Positions 18,095 to 25,656 of a stretch of DNA of 64,000 nucleotides are shown here, piece by piece (within the stretch, counting starts at the first letter, position 1; every line of letters begins with the position of its first letter). The position numbers and the translations under genes are program-made. The notes below the pieces were generated by a model. The model had not been told where the DNA came from. It ran no database searches and worked only from the letters and a program-made list of their open reading frames with translations. The stretch covers positions 62,001 to 126,000 of the forward strand of contig JACJWK010000009.1 of assembly GCA_020637195.1 (NCBI GenBank), written 5' to 3'. The stretch comes from Microthrixaceae bacterium. Lineage in GTDB: Bacteria > Actinomycetota > Acidimicrobiia > Acidimicrobiales > DATDAH01.

Positions 18095-18100
18095 GCCTCC

Positions 18101-18110
18101 ACGGTACTTT
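18101..18110. promoter_or_regulatory. Overlapping divergent -10 elements, murA / MFS gene
   Basis: The 10-mer acggtacttt reads TACTTT on the plus strand, 6 bases before GTG 18117, and TACCGT on the minus strand, 6 bases before ATG 18094. The hexamers share the central TA, the same geometry as at 8898-8907. Confidence 0.6.
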
Positions 18111-18116
18111 CCCCCG

Positions 18117-19676
18117 GTGGCGCCGAAGAAGGTCGTGACCGTGCACCGCCTGGCCGCCGGGGCCCAGGGTGCCGCCGAGCGCGAGCGCCTCCTCGCCCCC
18201 CGGGACGACCTGGTGCTGGAGGAGCCCGACCCCGACGGCGGCTACCGGGCGGCGGAGGGGCCCTTCGTGGCGTACCACCGGGACCTCGACGAGGGCACGG
18301 GGCCCGACGGCGCGCCCGTGCTCACCGAGACCACCGAGTTCCAGCTCGGCATCGGGGTGTGGAGCGTCGTGTTCAACCCCCTGGTGGCCCGCTCGCTGCG
18401 GGAGCGGCGCGCCGCGGGGTCGTCGCCCTGGTGGGCCCCGCCGGACCGCCTCGACGCCCGTGCCGCCGCCGTGCTCGGGATGCTCTGCGCCCTCGTGATG
18501 GTCAGCGGGTACCTCGGCACGCTCATCACCCAGACCATCACGTTCGCGGCCGACGAGTTCGGCGCCGACGACCGTGCGCAGGGCGGCGCGCTCGCGGCGG
18601 TGCGCGTCGGGGTCGTGTTCTCCCTCGCCGTGATGGCCCTGGCCGACCGGCGCGGCCGCCGCCAGATGCTGATCTTCTCGGCGGTCGCCGGGTGTGCCGC
18701 CACCATGGTGGGCGCCCTGGCCCCCAACCTGTTCTGGCTGGGCGCCTCCCAGACCGTGGCCCGGGGGTTCGCCACCGCGCTCGCCCTGCTCGTGGCGGTG
18801 GTGGCCGCCGAGGAGATGCCCGCCGGCTCGCGCGCCTACGCCATCAGCGTCCTGGCCATGACCGCCGCCCTCGGGGCGGGCATGGCCGTCTGGTTCCTCC
18901 CCCTCGCCGACCTGGGCGTCTCGGCGTGGCGCGTCCTCTACCTGCTGCCGGTCGCCGGCATCGCCCTGGCCCTGCACCTGCGCCGCGACCTGCCCGAGAG
19001 CCACCGCTACGAGGTGGCCCACGAGCGGGCGCCGACGCGCGCCCACCCGCGCCGCGTCGCGCTCCTTGCCGCCTCGGGGTTCCTGCTCGCGGTCTTCACC
19101 GCCCCCGCGTCGCAGTTCCAGAACGAGTTCCTCCGCAGCGAGCACGGCTTCACCGCCCTGCAGATCACCCTGTTCACGCTGGCCACCTCCACCCCCGGCG
19201 GTCTCGGCATCCTGATCGGAGGCCGCCTCGCGGACCTGCGCGGCCGCCGCCTGGTCGGCGCCGTCGCGGTGGCCGGGGGGGTGGGGCTGACCGTGGCGAT
19301 GTACCTCGCGCAGAGCTGGGGCCTGTGGGTGGCGTCGGCGGTGGGCTCGGTCGTGGGCGCCGCCGCGGTGCCGGCGCTCGGCGTGTACGGCCCCGAGCTG
19401 TTCCCGACCACCAGCCGGGGGCGCACCAACGGCATCATCTCCGCCGTCGGCGTCGTCGGCAGCAGCGCCGGCCTGCTGGCCGCCGGCGCGCTGTCCGACT
19501 CGCTGGGGAGCTTCAGCCCGGCCATGGCCCTGCTGGCCATCGGCCCCGCGATCCTGGCCGTGCTGATCGTGGTGGCCTACCCCGAGACCGCCCACCTCGA
19601 GCTGGAGGAGATCAACCCGGAGGACCGCGTCGACCGGCCCCGCCTCGGCGAGGGCGAGCCGGAACCGCCGCCGTAG
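18117..19676 (+). CDS. MFS transporter, sugar-porter-like, with soluble N-terminal extension
   Basis: 519 residues. The first ~110 residues are hydrophilic (APKKVVTVHRLAAGAQG onward) and unlike a normal MFS N-terminus. From about residue 118 there are roughly 12 hydrophobic segments, with the MFS loop 2-3 motif ALADRRGRRQM, the equivalent loop 8-9 motif GGRLADLRGRRLVG, and the terminal sugar-porter-like YPETAHLELEEINPED. Substrate unknown. GTG 18117 is preferred over ATG 18093 because TACTTT ends 6 bases before it; ATG 18093 lies upstream of that promoter element. Followed 62 bases later by the L,D-transpeptidase gene with its own promoter. Confidence 0.85.
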   Translation: MAPKKVVTVHRLAAGAQGAAERERLLAPRDDLVLEEPDPDGGYRAAEGPFVAYHRDLDEGTGPDGAPVLTETTEFQLGIGVWSVVFNPLVARSLRERRAAGSSPWWAPPDRLDARAAAVLGMLCALVMVSGYLGTLITQTITFAADEFGADDRAQGGALAAVRVGVVFSLAVMALADRRGRRQMLIFSAVAGCAATMVGALAPNLFWLGASQTVARGFATALALLVAVVAAEEMPAGSRAYAISVLAMTAALGAGMAVWFLPLADLGVSAWRVLYLLPVAGIALALHLRRDLPESHRYEVAHERAPTRAHPRRVALLAASGFLLAVFTAPASQFQNEFLRSEHGFTALQITLFTLATSTPGGLGILIGGRLADLRGRRLVGAVAVAGGVGLTVAMYLAQSWGLWVASAVGSVVGAAAVPALGVYGPELFPTTSRGRTNGIISAVGVVGSSAGLLAAGALSDSLGSFSPAMALLAIGPAILAVLIVVAYPETAHLELEEINPEDRVDRPRLGEGEPEPPP

Positions 19677-19725
19677 CCGAACGCCCCCGTCACCCCGCCG
19701 ACCCGTCGCACCACGCGCCCGCCGG

Positions 19726-19731
19726 TACGCT
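19726..19731 (+). promoter_or_regulatory. Predicted -10 element of a leaderless promoter (L,D-transpeptidase gene)
   Basis: TACGCT, 7 bases before ATG 19739; no ribosome-binding site between. Confidence 0.5.
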
Positions 19732-19738
19732 CGCCGCC

Positions 19739-20503
19739 ATGGTGCGCCGAGCACGGACCCGAGCCCGTGGCCGGGCCGTCCCCGTGGTGGCGCTGCTCGT
19801 GCTGGTCGCCGCGGCGGCGTCGTGCGCCAGCACCTCCACCCCGGTCGACCAGGCCGTGCCGACGAGCGCCGCCGTGGGCGCGACCACGTCGACCACCGTC
19901 GACCCGTGGCAGACCGTCGTGGCCACCACCAGCGAGTCCACCCTGGCGGTGTACGACACCCCCGACGCCGCGACGCCGTCGCACGACGTCGAGGCCCCCG
20001 AGGGCCCCGGCGTGCCCCTCACGTTCGTGGTGCTCGACGACGGGGGCGAGCGCCTCCACGTGCAGCTGCCCGAGCGACCGAACGGCAGCACCGGTTGGAT
20101 CGACCGCGACGGCGTCACCCTCCAGCACCACGACTTCCACATCACCGTCACCCTCGACGAGTTCCGCATCGAGGTGTTCCGTGGCGACGAGGTGGTGCTC
20201 GACGCACCGGTCGGCGTCGCCGCCGACAACACGCCCAGTCCGGGCGGCACCTACTTCACGACGTCGCTGCTCCAGCCGCCCGACCCCGACACGGTGTACG
20301 GCACCTACGCGTACGGGCTGTCCGCCTTCTCGGACGTGCTCGAGTCGTTCGCCGGCGGACCGGGCCAGCTCGGGATCCACGGCACCAACGACGACGCCAG
20401 CATCGGCACCCGGGTCAGCCACGGCTGCATCCGCATGCACAACGCCGACATCGAGCGGCTCGTCCCCCTGCTGCCCCTCGGCGTGCCGGTCACCATCGTC
20501 TGA
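19739..20503 (+). CDS. Lipoprotein L,D-transpeptidase (YkuD domain)
   Basis: 254 residues. A basic N-terminus and hydrophobic stretch end in a lipobox-like AAAASC near residue 28, predicting lipidation and extracytoplasmic location. A Ser/Thr-rich linker and SH3-like region (about 55-125) precede the YkuD catalytic domain, with LGIHGTNDDASIGTRVSHGCIRM holding the conserved His and the Ser-His-Gly-Cys nucleophile motif. L,D-transpeptidases make 3-3 cross-links in peptidoglycan or attach proteins to it. Convergent with the hydrolase at 20566. Confidence 0.93.
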   Translation: MVRRARTRARGRAVPVVALLVLVAAAASCASTSTPVDQAVPTSAAVGATTSTTVDPWQTVVATTSESTLAVYDTPDAATPSHDVEAPEGPGVPLTFVVLDDGGERLHVQLPERPNGSTGWIDRDGVTLQHHDFHITVTLDEFRIEVFRGDEVVLDAPVGVAADNTPSPGGTYFTTSLLQPPDPDTVYGTYAYGLSAFSDVLESFAGGPGQLGIHGTNDDASIGTRVSHGCIRMHNADIERLVPLLPLGVPVTIV

Positions 20504-20523
20504 CCAACGCAAGGCGCCGGCCG

Positions 20524-20548
20524 CCGGCGGTCCCGGCGTTCCCGCCGG
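20524..20548. terminator. Weak hairpin between convergent genes
   Basis: CCGGCGG (20524-20530) and CCGCCGG (20542-20548) can form a 7-base-pair stem with an 11-base loop, between the L,D-transpeptidase and hydrolase stops. No U-tract; such stems arise easily in DNA this GC-rich. Confidence 0.25.
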
Positions 20549-20565
20549 ACGACCGGACCGGCCGA

Positions 20566-21129
20566 TCAGAGGCCCGCCAGCCACTCCCCGACCGCGGCGA
20601 CGACCTCGTCGTCGCGGCCCTTCAGGTCGTGGCGGCCCCCGTCGAGCCACACCGTCGTCACCGGGCCGGGGATCAGCGCCAGGGCCTCGGTCAGCTCGTC
20701 GGGCGTGGCGAACGGGTCCCGGGTGCCCGACACGAACAGGCAGGGCAGGTCGAGCTGCGGCAGGTGCTCGGTGCGCAGCTTCTCGGGCTTGCCGGGCGGG
20801 TGCAGGGGGTACGAGATCAGCACCAGGCCGGCCGCGGGCATCCCCTCGGCGACCGCCATCGAGCACATGCGCCCGCCCATCGACCGCCCGCCGAACACCA
20901 GGCCCGACGCCTCCACGCCGAGCTGCTCGGCCACCACCGTCGCCTCGTCCTTCAAGAAGGCCACCAGCTTCGGGGCGCGGTCGGGCGCCTTGCGCCCCTC
21001 GCGGCGGTACGGGAAGTCGACCCGGGCCACCGGCAGCGGGGCCAGGCCCCCCTCGAGGGCCACCAGCGTGCTCTGGTCCCTCCCGCTGCCCGCACCCGGC
21101 GTGAGGAAGACCCCGGTCACCGACGTCAT
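20566..21129 (-). CDS. Alpha/beta hydrolase (dienelactone-hydrolase / KANL3-Tex30-like)
   Basis: 187 residues. FLTPGAGSGRDQSTLVALE near the N-terminus and the nucleophile elbow VFGGRSMGGRMCSMA (G-x-S-x-G with Ser) identify an alpha/beta hydrolase. The acidic residue in FVSGTRDPFATP and the histidine in LDGGRHDLKG complete the catalytic triad. This small single-domain form is common in actinobacteria, with unknown substrate. A TACCCT hexamer lies 8 bases before ATG 21129. Confidence 0.85.
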   Translation of the reverse strand: MTSVTGVFLTPGAGSGRDQSTLVALEGGLAPLPVARVDFPYRREGRKAPDRAPKLVAFLKDEATVVAEQLGVEASGLVFGGRSMGGRMCSMAVAEGMPAAGLVLISYPLHPPGKPEKLRTEHLPQLDLPCLFVSGTRDPFATPDELTEALALIPGPVTTVWLDGGRHDLKGRDDEVVAAVGEWLAGL

Positions 21130-21137
21130 CGCGGACG

Positions 21138-21143
21138 AGGGTA
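21138..21143 (-). promoter_or_regulatory. Predicted -10 element (alpha/beta hydrolase gene)
   Basis: TACCCT on the minus strand, 8 bases before ATG 21129. Confidence 0.4.
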
Positions 21144-21175
21144 CCGACGTCGGGCCGGGCGACGGGGAGGCGGGG

Positions 21176-21892
21176 TCACGCGCCGAGCAGGATGCGGCGG
21201 GCCTCGGCGAGGTCGGCGATGCGCTGGGCCGCACCGTCGGTGTCGCCACCGTGGTCGGGATGGGCCTGGCGCAGGCGCTCGCGGAAGCGGCGCTGGACGT
21301 CGGCGCGCTCGGGCCGGAAGGGCCCCGGATCCGCGGCGGCCGTGAAGCCGAGCAGGTCGAGGGCCCAGCGCAGCGGGTCCTCGAAGGCCGACGGCGACCA
21401 GGCGCCGGCCCCCTGCGCCCCCGAGAGGTGGGCGATCAGGGACGGACCGAGGTCGCCGTACCAGCGCAGGCCCTTGCGGATGGCGCTCATCACGGGCCGG
21501 CGCTCGACGGGGTCGAGCTGCCCCGCGGCGTACACCGCGCCGAGCACGTACTGCGCCGGCGCTCCCTTGTCGTCGAGGTCGAACTCCATGGCCTCGCCGT
21601 CGCCGAGCAGCCGGTGGCGGCTGCGGGTGAGGCCCACCTGGTCGGTCTGGAACCGGTAGCGGAGGCGGGGCTGGGGGATGCGACGGCCCTCCTCGAGCTG
21701 GACGATCAGCCGGTGCAGGTCCGGGAGCAGGTCGGGGTCGAGCCCGCCGACCGCATGGGCGGCGATGCCGCCGAGCAGCACGCCCCCGAACCCCGGGGCC
21801 GGGTGGACCGGCAGCGCGCGGTGACCGAGGGCCACCCGGCGGGTGGGCGCGATCGGGCGCGAGTGGAAGACCTCGAGCTCGGCCAGGATCAC
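21176..21892 (-). CDS. Protein with C-terminal J-domain
   Basis: 238 residues. The last ~60 residues form a DnaJ-like domain: RWALDLLGFT, then VQRRFRERLRQAHPDHGGDTDGAAQRIADLAEA split around the invariant HPD (211-213). The N-terminal ~175 residues match nothing I recognise; they contain FHSRPIAPTRRVALGHRALPVHP and a PGFGGVLLGGIAAHAVGGLDPD segment. There is no G/F-rich or zinc-finger region, so it is a type III J-protein that probably recruits DnaK to a specific client through its N-terminus. GTG 21892 follows TAGCGT by 7 bases. Confidence 0.8.
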   Translation of the reverse strand: MILAELEVFHSRPIAPTRRVALGHRALPVHPAPGFGGVLLGGIAAHAVGGLDPDLLPDLHRLIVQLEEGRRIPQPRLRYRFQTDQVGLTRSRHRLLGDGEAMEFDLDDKGAPAQYVLGAVYAAGQLDPVERRPVMSAIRKGLRWYGDLGPSLIAHLSGAQGAGAWSPSAFEDPLRWALDLLGFTAAADPGPFRPERADVQRRFRERLRQAHPDHGGDTDGAAQRIADLAEARRILLGA

Positions 21893-21899
21893 CCGCCGA

Positions 21900-21905
21900 A
21901 CGCTA
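21900..21905 (-). promoter_or_regulatory. Predicted -10 element of a leaderless promoter (J-domain gene)
   Basis: TAGCGT on the minus strand, 7 bases before GTG 21892. Confidence 0.5.
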
Positions 21906-21955
21906 CCGGCGCGCCCGGCGAACCCTCGGGTCGGGGCCCGACTCGCCGGCGACGA

Positions 21956-22882
21956 TCAGACGTAGTTGCGCAGCAGCGTGCGCAGGCCCGCGGCCCGCTC
22001 GACGATGAGGTCGTCGTCGTCGACGTCGTTCTCGAAGTCGTCGGCCAGGGCCCGCGCCCGGGCGACGATCTCGTCCCAGACGCCCCGCTCGAAGCCGAAC
22101 GGCAGCGCCAGCGCGCCGGCGCGGGCGGCGGCGTCGACGAAGGTCAGCACGCCCTCGCTGTCGCGGGCGTCGTGCATCAGGCGGTCGGACGCGACGAACA
22201 GGTCGCCCAGCACCTGCTGCGCGGCGAGCCCGTCGGCGTCGTCGGCGAAGGAGGCGTCGAGCACGTCGCCGTCGAGGTCGAGCTCGTCGAACACCTCGTC
22301 GACGCGGCCCTCGTCGGCCTCGAGCACGACGACGTCGCCCTGGTCGTCCCACTCGTAGGGGATGCCCGCCACCCCGAGGCGGTCGGCCAGCGCCGAGCGC
22401 TGCTCGTCGGTCCAGTCGCCCACCTCGTACGCCACCTTCTCTGCGTCGGCGGGCAGCGCCGGCGCGGTCACGACCTCGATGCCGTCGATGATCTCGTCGG
22501 CGGTGTCCTCGTCGGCGGCGCCCACGACGAGCGTGCCCCCCTCCCACACGTGGGCGATGCCCTCGTTGGTCAACAGGCCGTCGAGCAGCAGGCGCGACTC
22601 CCGGGGCCAGTCGTCGAGCTCGTACTCGACCTCGTCGTCCTCCGCCTCGAGGTCGTCGCCCGGCGCACCGTCTTCCGGGACGGCGTCGTCCGGGACGGCG
22701 TCGTCGCTCACGTCGAGGCCGGGCTCGCGGCCCCGGTCCTCGCCACCGTCCTGGTCGCGTTCCTCGTCGCGCTCACCGTCGTCCCGGTCGTCGCCGCCCA
22801 CGTCGCCCTCCTCGTCCTCGTCGCCGGCGGGGCCGCGGACCTCCTCGTCCGGATCCGTCGGCACCCCCGGGTCGTCGACCAT
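21956..22882 (-). CDS. Acidic protein with a disordered N-terminus and a duplicated domain, unknown function
   Basis: 308 residues, strongly acidic. Residues 1-85 are Asp/Glu/Gly-rich and probably disordered. Two related ~52-residue units follow: residues 86-136 (VEYELDDWPRESRLLLDGLL ... IIDGIEV) and 150-202 (VAYEVGDWTDEQRSALADRL ... VDEVFDEL). Each has a W-acidic start, a helix, a short I-x-[HY]-x-W strand and an Asp/Glu-rich end. A helical C-terminal region (about 215-308) ends LIVERAAGLRTLLRNYV. I do not recognise the family; the repeat resembles small alpha/beta signal-binding folds such as DUF2007. A leaderless-type TAACAT lies 6 bases before ATG 22882. Confidence 0.75.
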   Translation of the reverse strand: MVDDPGVPTDPDEEVRGPAGDEDEEGDVGGDDRDDGERDEERDQDGGEDRGREPGLDVSDDAVPDDAVPEDGAPGDDLEAEDDEVEYELDDWPRESRLLLDGLLTNEGIAHVWEGGTLVVGAADEDTADEIIDGIEVVTAPALPADAEKVAYEVGDWTDEQRSALADRLGVAGIPYEWDDQGDVVVLEADEGRVDEVFDELDLDGDVLDASFADDADGLAAQQVLGDLFVASDRLMHDARDSEGVLTFVDAAARAGALALPFGFERGVWDEIVARARALADDFENDVDDDDLIVERAAGLRTLLRNYV

Positions 22883-22888
22883 CGGCGG

Positions 22889-22894
22889 ATGTTA
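22889..22894 (-). promoter_or_regulatory. Predicted -10 element of a leaderless promoter (acidic protein gene)
   Basis: TAACAT on the minus strand, 6 bases before ATG 22882. Confidence 0.5.
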
Positions 22895-22902
22895 CCGACC
22901 GG

Positions 22903-24543
22903 TCAGAACACGGGCCGCTCGACGTGGCGACCGAAGACCTCGGCGAGGGTCGTCATGATCTCGCCCTCGGTGGCGTACGCGTGCACCGCCTCGAGGAGCG
23001 CGGGCATCAGGTTGGCGTCGGGGGCGTGGGCGTCGGCCTCCAGCCGTGCCAGGGCGGCGTCCACGGCGTCCCGGTTGCGCCTGGCCCGGACCTCGGCGAG
23101 GCGCGTCACCTGGCGCTGCTCGTCCTCGGCGGTGATGGCCAGCAGCTCGGGCTGCTCGTCGTCGTTGCCCTCGGTGAAGCGGTTGACCCCCACCACCACC
23201 CGGCGGCCGTCGACCACCTTCTTCTCGAAGTCGAACGCGGCGTCGGCGATCAGGCCCTGGAACCAGCCCTCGTCGATCCCCGCGTAGACGCCCTCGAGCA
23301 TCGAGCCGGCGCCCTTCCGCTCGATCTCCGCGAAGAGCGCCTCGGCGGCGGCGTCGATGTCGTCGGTGAGCTGCTCGACGAACCACGAGCCCCCGAGCGG
23401 GTCGGCCACGTGGGCCACGCCCGTCTCGTGACCGATGACCTGCTGGGTGCGCAGGGCGATGCGAGCGGTCTTGTCGGTGGGCAGGGCCAGCGCCTCGTCC
23501 ATGGAGTTGGTGTGCAGGCTCTGGGTGCCGCCGAGCACGCCGGCGAGGGCCTCGATCGCGGTGCGGGCGATGTTGACCTCGGGCTGCTGGGCCGTGAGCG
23601 ACACGCCCGCGGTCTGGGTGTGGAACCGCAGCCGCAGCGACCGCTCGTCCCGGGCGCCGTAGCGGTCGTGCAGCCAGCGCGCCCAGATGCGGCGGGCGGC
23701 ACGGTACTTCGCGATCTCCTCGAAGAAGTCGATGTGGGCGTTGAAGAAGAAGCTGAGGCGGGGGGCGAAGTCGTCCACGGCCAGCCCGGCGTCGCGGGCG
23801 AGCTCGACGTACGCGAAGCCGTTGGCGAGCGTGAAGGCGAGCTCCTGGGCGGCGGTGGAGCCCGCCTCGCGGATGTGGTACCCGGAGATGGAGATCGGGT
23901 GCCAGCGCGGCATCTCCGCGGTGGCGAACCGCACCGTGTTCTCCACCAGGCGCATGGCCGGCCGGGGCGGGAACACGAACTCCTTCTGGGCCTGGTACTC
24001 CTTCAAGATGTCGTTCTGGAGCGTGCCGCTGAGGCGGCGGCGCTCCACGCCGGCCTTCTCCGCGGTGGCCACGTACATCGCCAGCAGCACCGCGGCCGGC
24101 GAGTTGATGGTCATCGACGTGGACACGGCGCCGAGGTCGATGCCCGCGAACAGGTCCTCCACGTCGGCCAGCGTGTCGACGGCCACGCCGCACTTGCCCA
24201 CCTCGCCGGCGGCGTGCGGGTCGTCGGAGTCGCGCCCCATGAGGGTGGGCAGGTCGAACGCGGTGGACAGGCCGTCGCCGCCGGCGGCGAGGATGGCGCG
24301 GAAGCGCTGGTTGGTGTCCTCGGCCGTCCCGAAGCCGGCGAACATGCGCATCGTCCAGAGCTTCGTCCGGTACATCGAGGCGTAGGGGCCGCGCGTGTAC
24401 GGGTACTGCCCCGGGTGCTCGCCGTCCTCGGGGCCGTAGACGGGCTCGTAGGGCAGGCCCGACATGCTCTCGAACTCGGCCTCCCGGGGCGCCGCCGCCT
24501 CGTACGCCTCGCGGTAGCGGTCTCGGGGGGAGGGGGTCGCCAT
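22903..24543 (-). CDS. B12-dependent acyl-CoA mutase large subunit, isobutyryl-CoA-mutase type
   Basis: 546 residues: the substrate-binding TIM barrel of the methylmalonyl-CoA mutase family, ending before any cobalamin-binding domain. The small B12-binding subunit must be encoded elsewhere. RGPYASMYRTKLWTMRMFAGF, LQNDILKEYQAQKEFVFPP and SISGYHIREAGSTAAQE are family landmarks. At the two positions that bind the methylmalonyl carboxylate in Propionibacterium MCM (Tyr89, Arg207), alignment by eye gives Phe68 and Gln186, the pair described for isobutyryl-CoA mutase (Phe80, Gln198). A simple MCM annotation is therefore probably wrong. Confidence 0.85.
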   Translation of the reverse strand: MATPSPRDRYREAYEAAAPREAEFESMSGLPYEPVYGPEDGEHPGQYPYTRGPYASMYRTKLWTMRMFAGFGTAEDTNQRFRAILAAGGDGLSTAFDLPTLMGRDSDDPHAAGEVGKCGVAVDTLADVEDLFAGIDLGAVSTSMTINSPAAVLLAMYVATAEKAGVERRRLSGTLQNDILKEYQAQKEFVFPPRPAMRLVENTVRFATAEMPRWHPISISGYHIREAGSTAAQELAFTLANGFAYVELARDAGLAVDDFAPRLSFFFNAHIDFFEEIAKYRAARRIWARWLHDRYGARDERSLRLRFHTQTAGVSLTAQQPEVNIARTAIEALAGVLGGTQSLHTNSMDEALALPTDKTARIALRTQQVIGHETGVAHVADPLGGSWFVEQLTDDIDAAAEALFAEIERKGAGSMLEGVYAGIDEGWFQGLIADAAFDFEKKVVDGRRVVVGVNRFTEGNDDEQPELLAITAEDEQRQVTRLAEVRARRNRDAVDAALARLEADAHAPDANLMPALLEAVHAYATEGEIMTTLAEVFGRHVERPVF

Positions 24544-24577
24544 GGCGCCAGTCTTTCAGGGCCACGGTGGGTTCCTC

Positions 24578-24583
24578 TAACGT
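24578..24583 (+). promoter_or_regulatory. Predicted -10 element of a leaderless promoter (glpX)
   Basis: TAACGT, 7 bases before ATG 24591; no ribosome-binding site between. Confidence 0.5.
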
Positions 24584-24590
24584 CCCCGCC

Positions 24591-25586
24591 ATGAACGCGG
24601 ACGTACAGGTACCGGACCGCAACCTGGCCCTCGAGCTGGTGCGGGTCACGGAGGCGGCGGCCCTGGCGGCTTCTCGGTGGATGGGCCGGGGCGACAAGGA
24701 GGGCGCCGACGGCGCCGCCGTGGACGCCATGCGGGCCATCCTCGGCACGGTCACGATGGACGGCATCGTCGTCATCGGCGAGGGCGAGAAGGACGAGGCG
24801 CCCATGCTGTTCAACGGCGAGGAGATCGGCGACGGCTCGCCGCCCGCCACCGACATCGCGGTCGACCCCATCGACGGCACGACCCTCACGTCGCAGGGGC
24901 GGGGCAACGCCATCGCGGTGATCGCGGTCTCCGAGCGGGGCTCGATGTTCAACCCGGGCCCCTGCGTCTACATGCACAAGATGGCGGTCGGCCCCGAGGC
25001 CGCCGGCAAGGTCGACATCCGGGCCTCGGTCACGGACAACCTGAAGGCGGTGGCCGAGGCCAAGGGCGAGTCGGTCCGCGACGTCACCGCGGTCGTGCTC
25101 GACCGCGACCGCCACCAGGACATCATCGAGGAGATCCGCTCGGCCGGCGCCCGCATCCGCCTCATCCAGGACGGCGACGTCGTGGGTGGCATCTCGACGG
25201 CCTGGCCCGACTCGGGCGCCGACATCCTCTTCGGCATCGGCGGCACCCCGGAGGGCGTCATCACCGCGGCGGCGCTGAAGGCCATGGACGGCGAGCTCCA
25301 GGGCATCTTGTACCCCCGCAACGACGAGGAGCGCTCGGCGGCCGTCGAGCAGGGCTACGACCTCGACCAGGTGCTCACCCAGGACGACCTGGTGGCCAGC
25401 GACAACTGCTTCTTCGCGGCCACCGGCATCACCGACGGCGAGCTGTTGAAGGGCGTCCACTACGACGCCCGTGGCGCCACCACGCAGTCGCTGGTGATGC
25501 GCTCGAAGTCGGGCACCGTGCGGGTGGTCAACGCCCGCCACCGGCTCGACAAGCTGCGCGAGTTCGCGGCCGTCGACTACGCCTGA
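24591..25586 (+). CDS. glpX: Class II fructose-1,6-bisphosphatase GlpX
   Basis: 331 residues, matching GlpX length. The lithium-sensitive phosphatase metal site is seen in VVIGEGEKDEAPML and VDPIDGTTLTSQGRGNA, and the C-terminal catalytic region in GIGGTPEGVITAAALKAM. It hydrolyses fructose-1,6-bisphosphate in gluconeogenesis; class II enzymes can also act on sedoheptulose bisphosphate. First gene of a four-gene plus-strand cluster, 70 bases ahead of the LsrF-type aldolase. The start follows TAACGT by 7 bases. Confidence 0.97.
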   Translation: MNADVQVPDRNLALELVRVTEAAALAASRWMGRGDKEGADGAAVDAMRAILGTVTMDGIVVIGEGEKDEAPMLFNGEEIGDGSPPATDIAVDPIDGTTLTSQGRGNAIAVIAVSERGSMFNPGPCVYMHKMAVGPEAAGKVDIRASVTDNLKAVAEAKGESVRDVTAVVLDRDRHQDIIEEIRSAGARIRLIQDGDVVGGISTAWPDSGADILFGIGGTPEGVITAAALKAMDGELQGILYPRNDEERSAAVEQGYDLDQVLTQDDLVASDNCFFAATGITDGELLKGVHYDARGATTQSLVMRSKSGTVRVVNARHRLDKLREFAAVDYA

Positions 25587-25656
25587 CCCGGACCACGCCG
25601 CCGCACCGCACCACCGACCCGCACCACCCACGGCACCACCGAGGAAAGGGGCCCCG

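Noticed and set aside
22903..24543. 2-hydroxyisobutyryl-CoA mutase
   Set aside because: That enzyme has Ile at the position of MCM Tyr89; here the residue is Phe.
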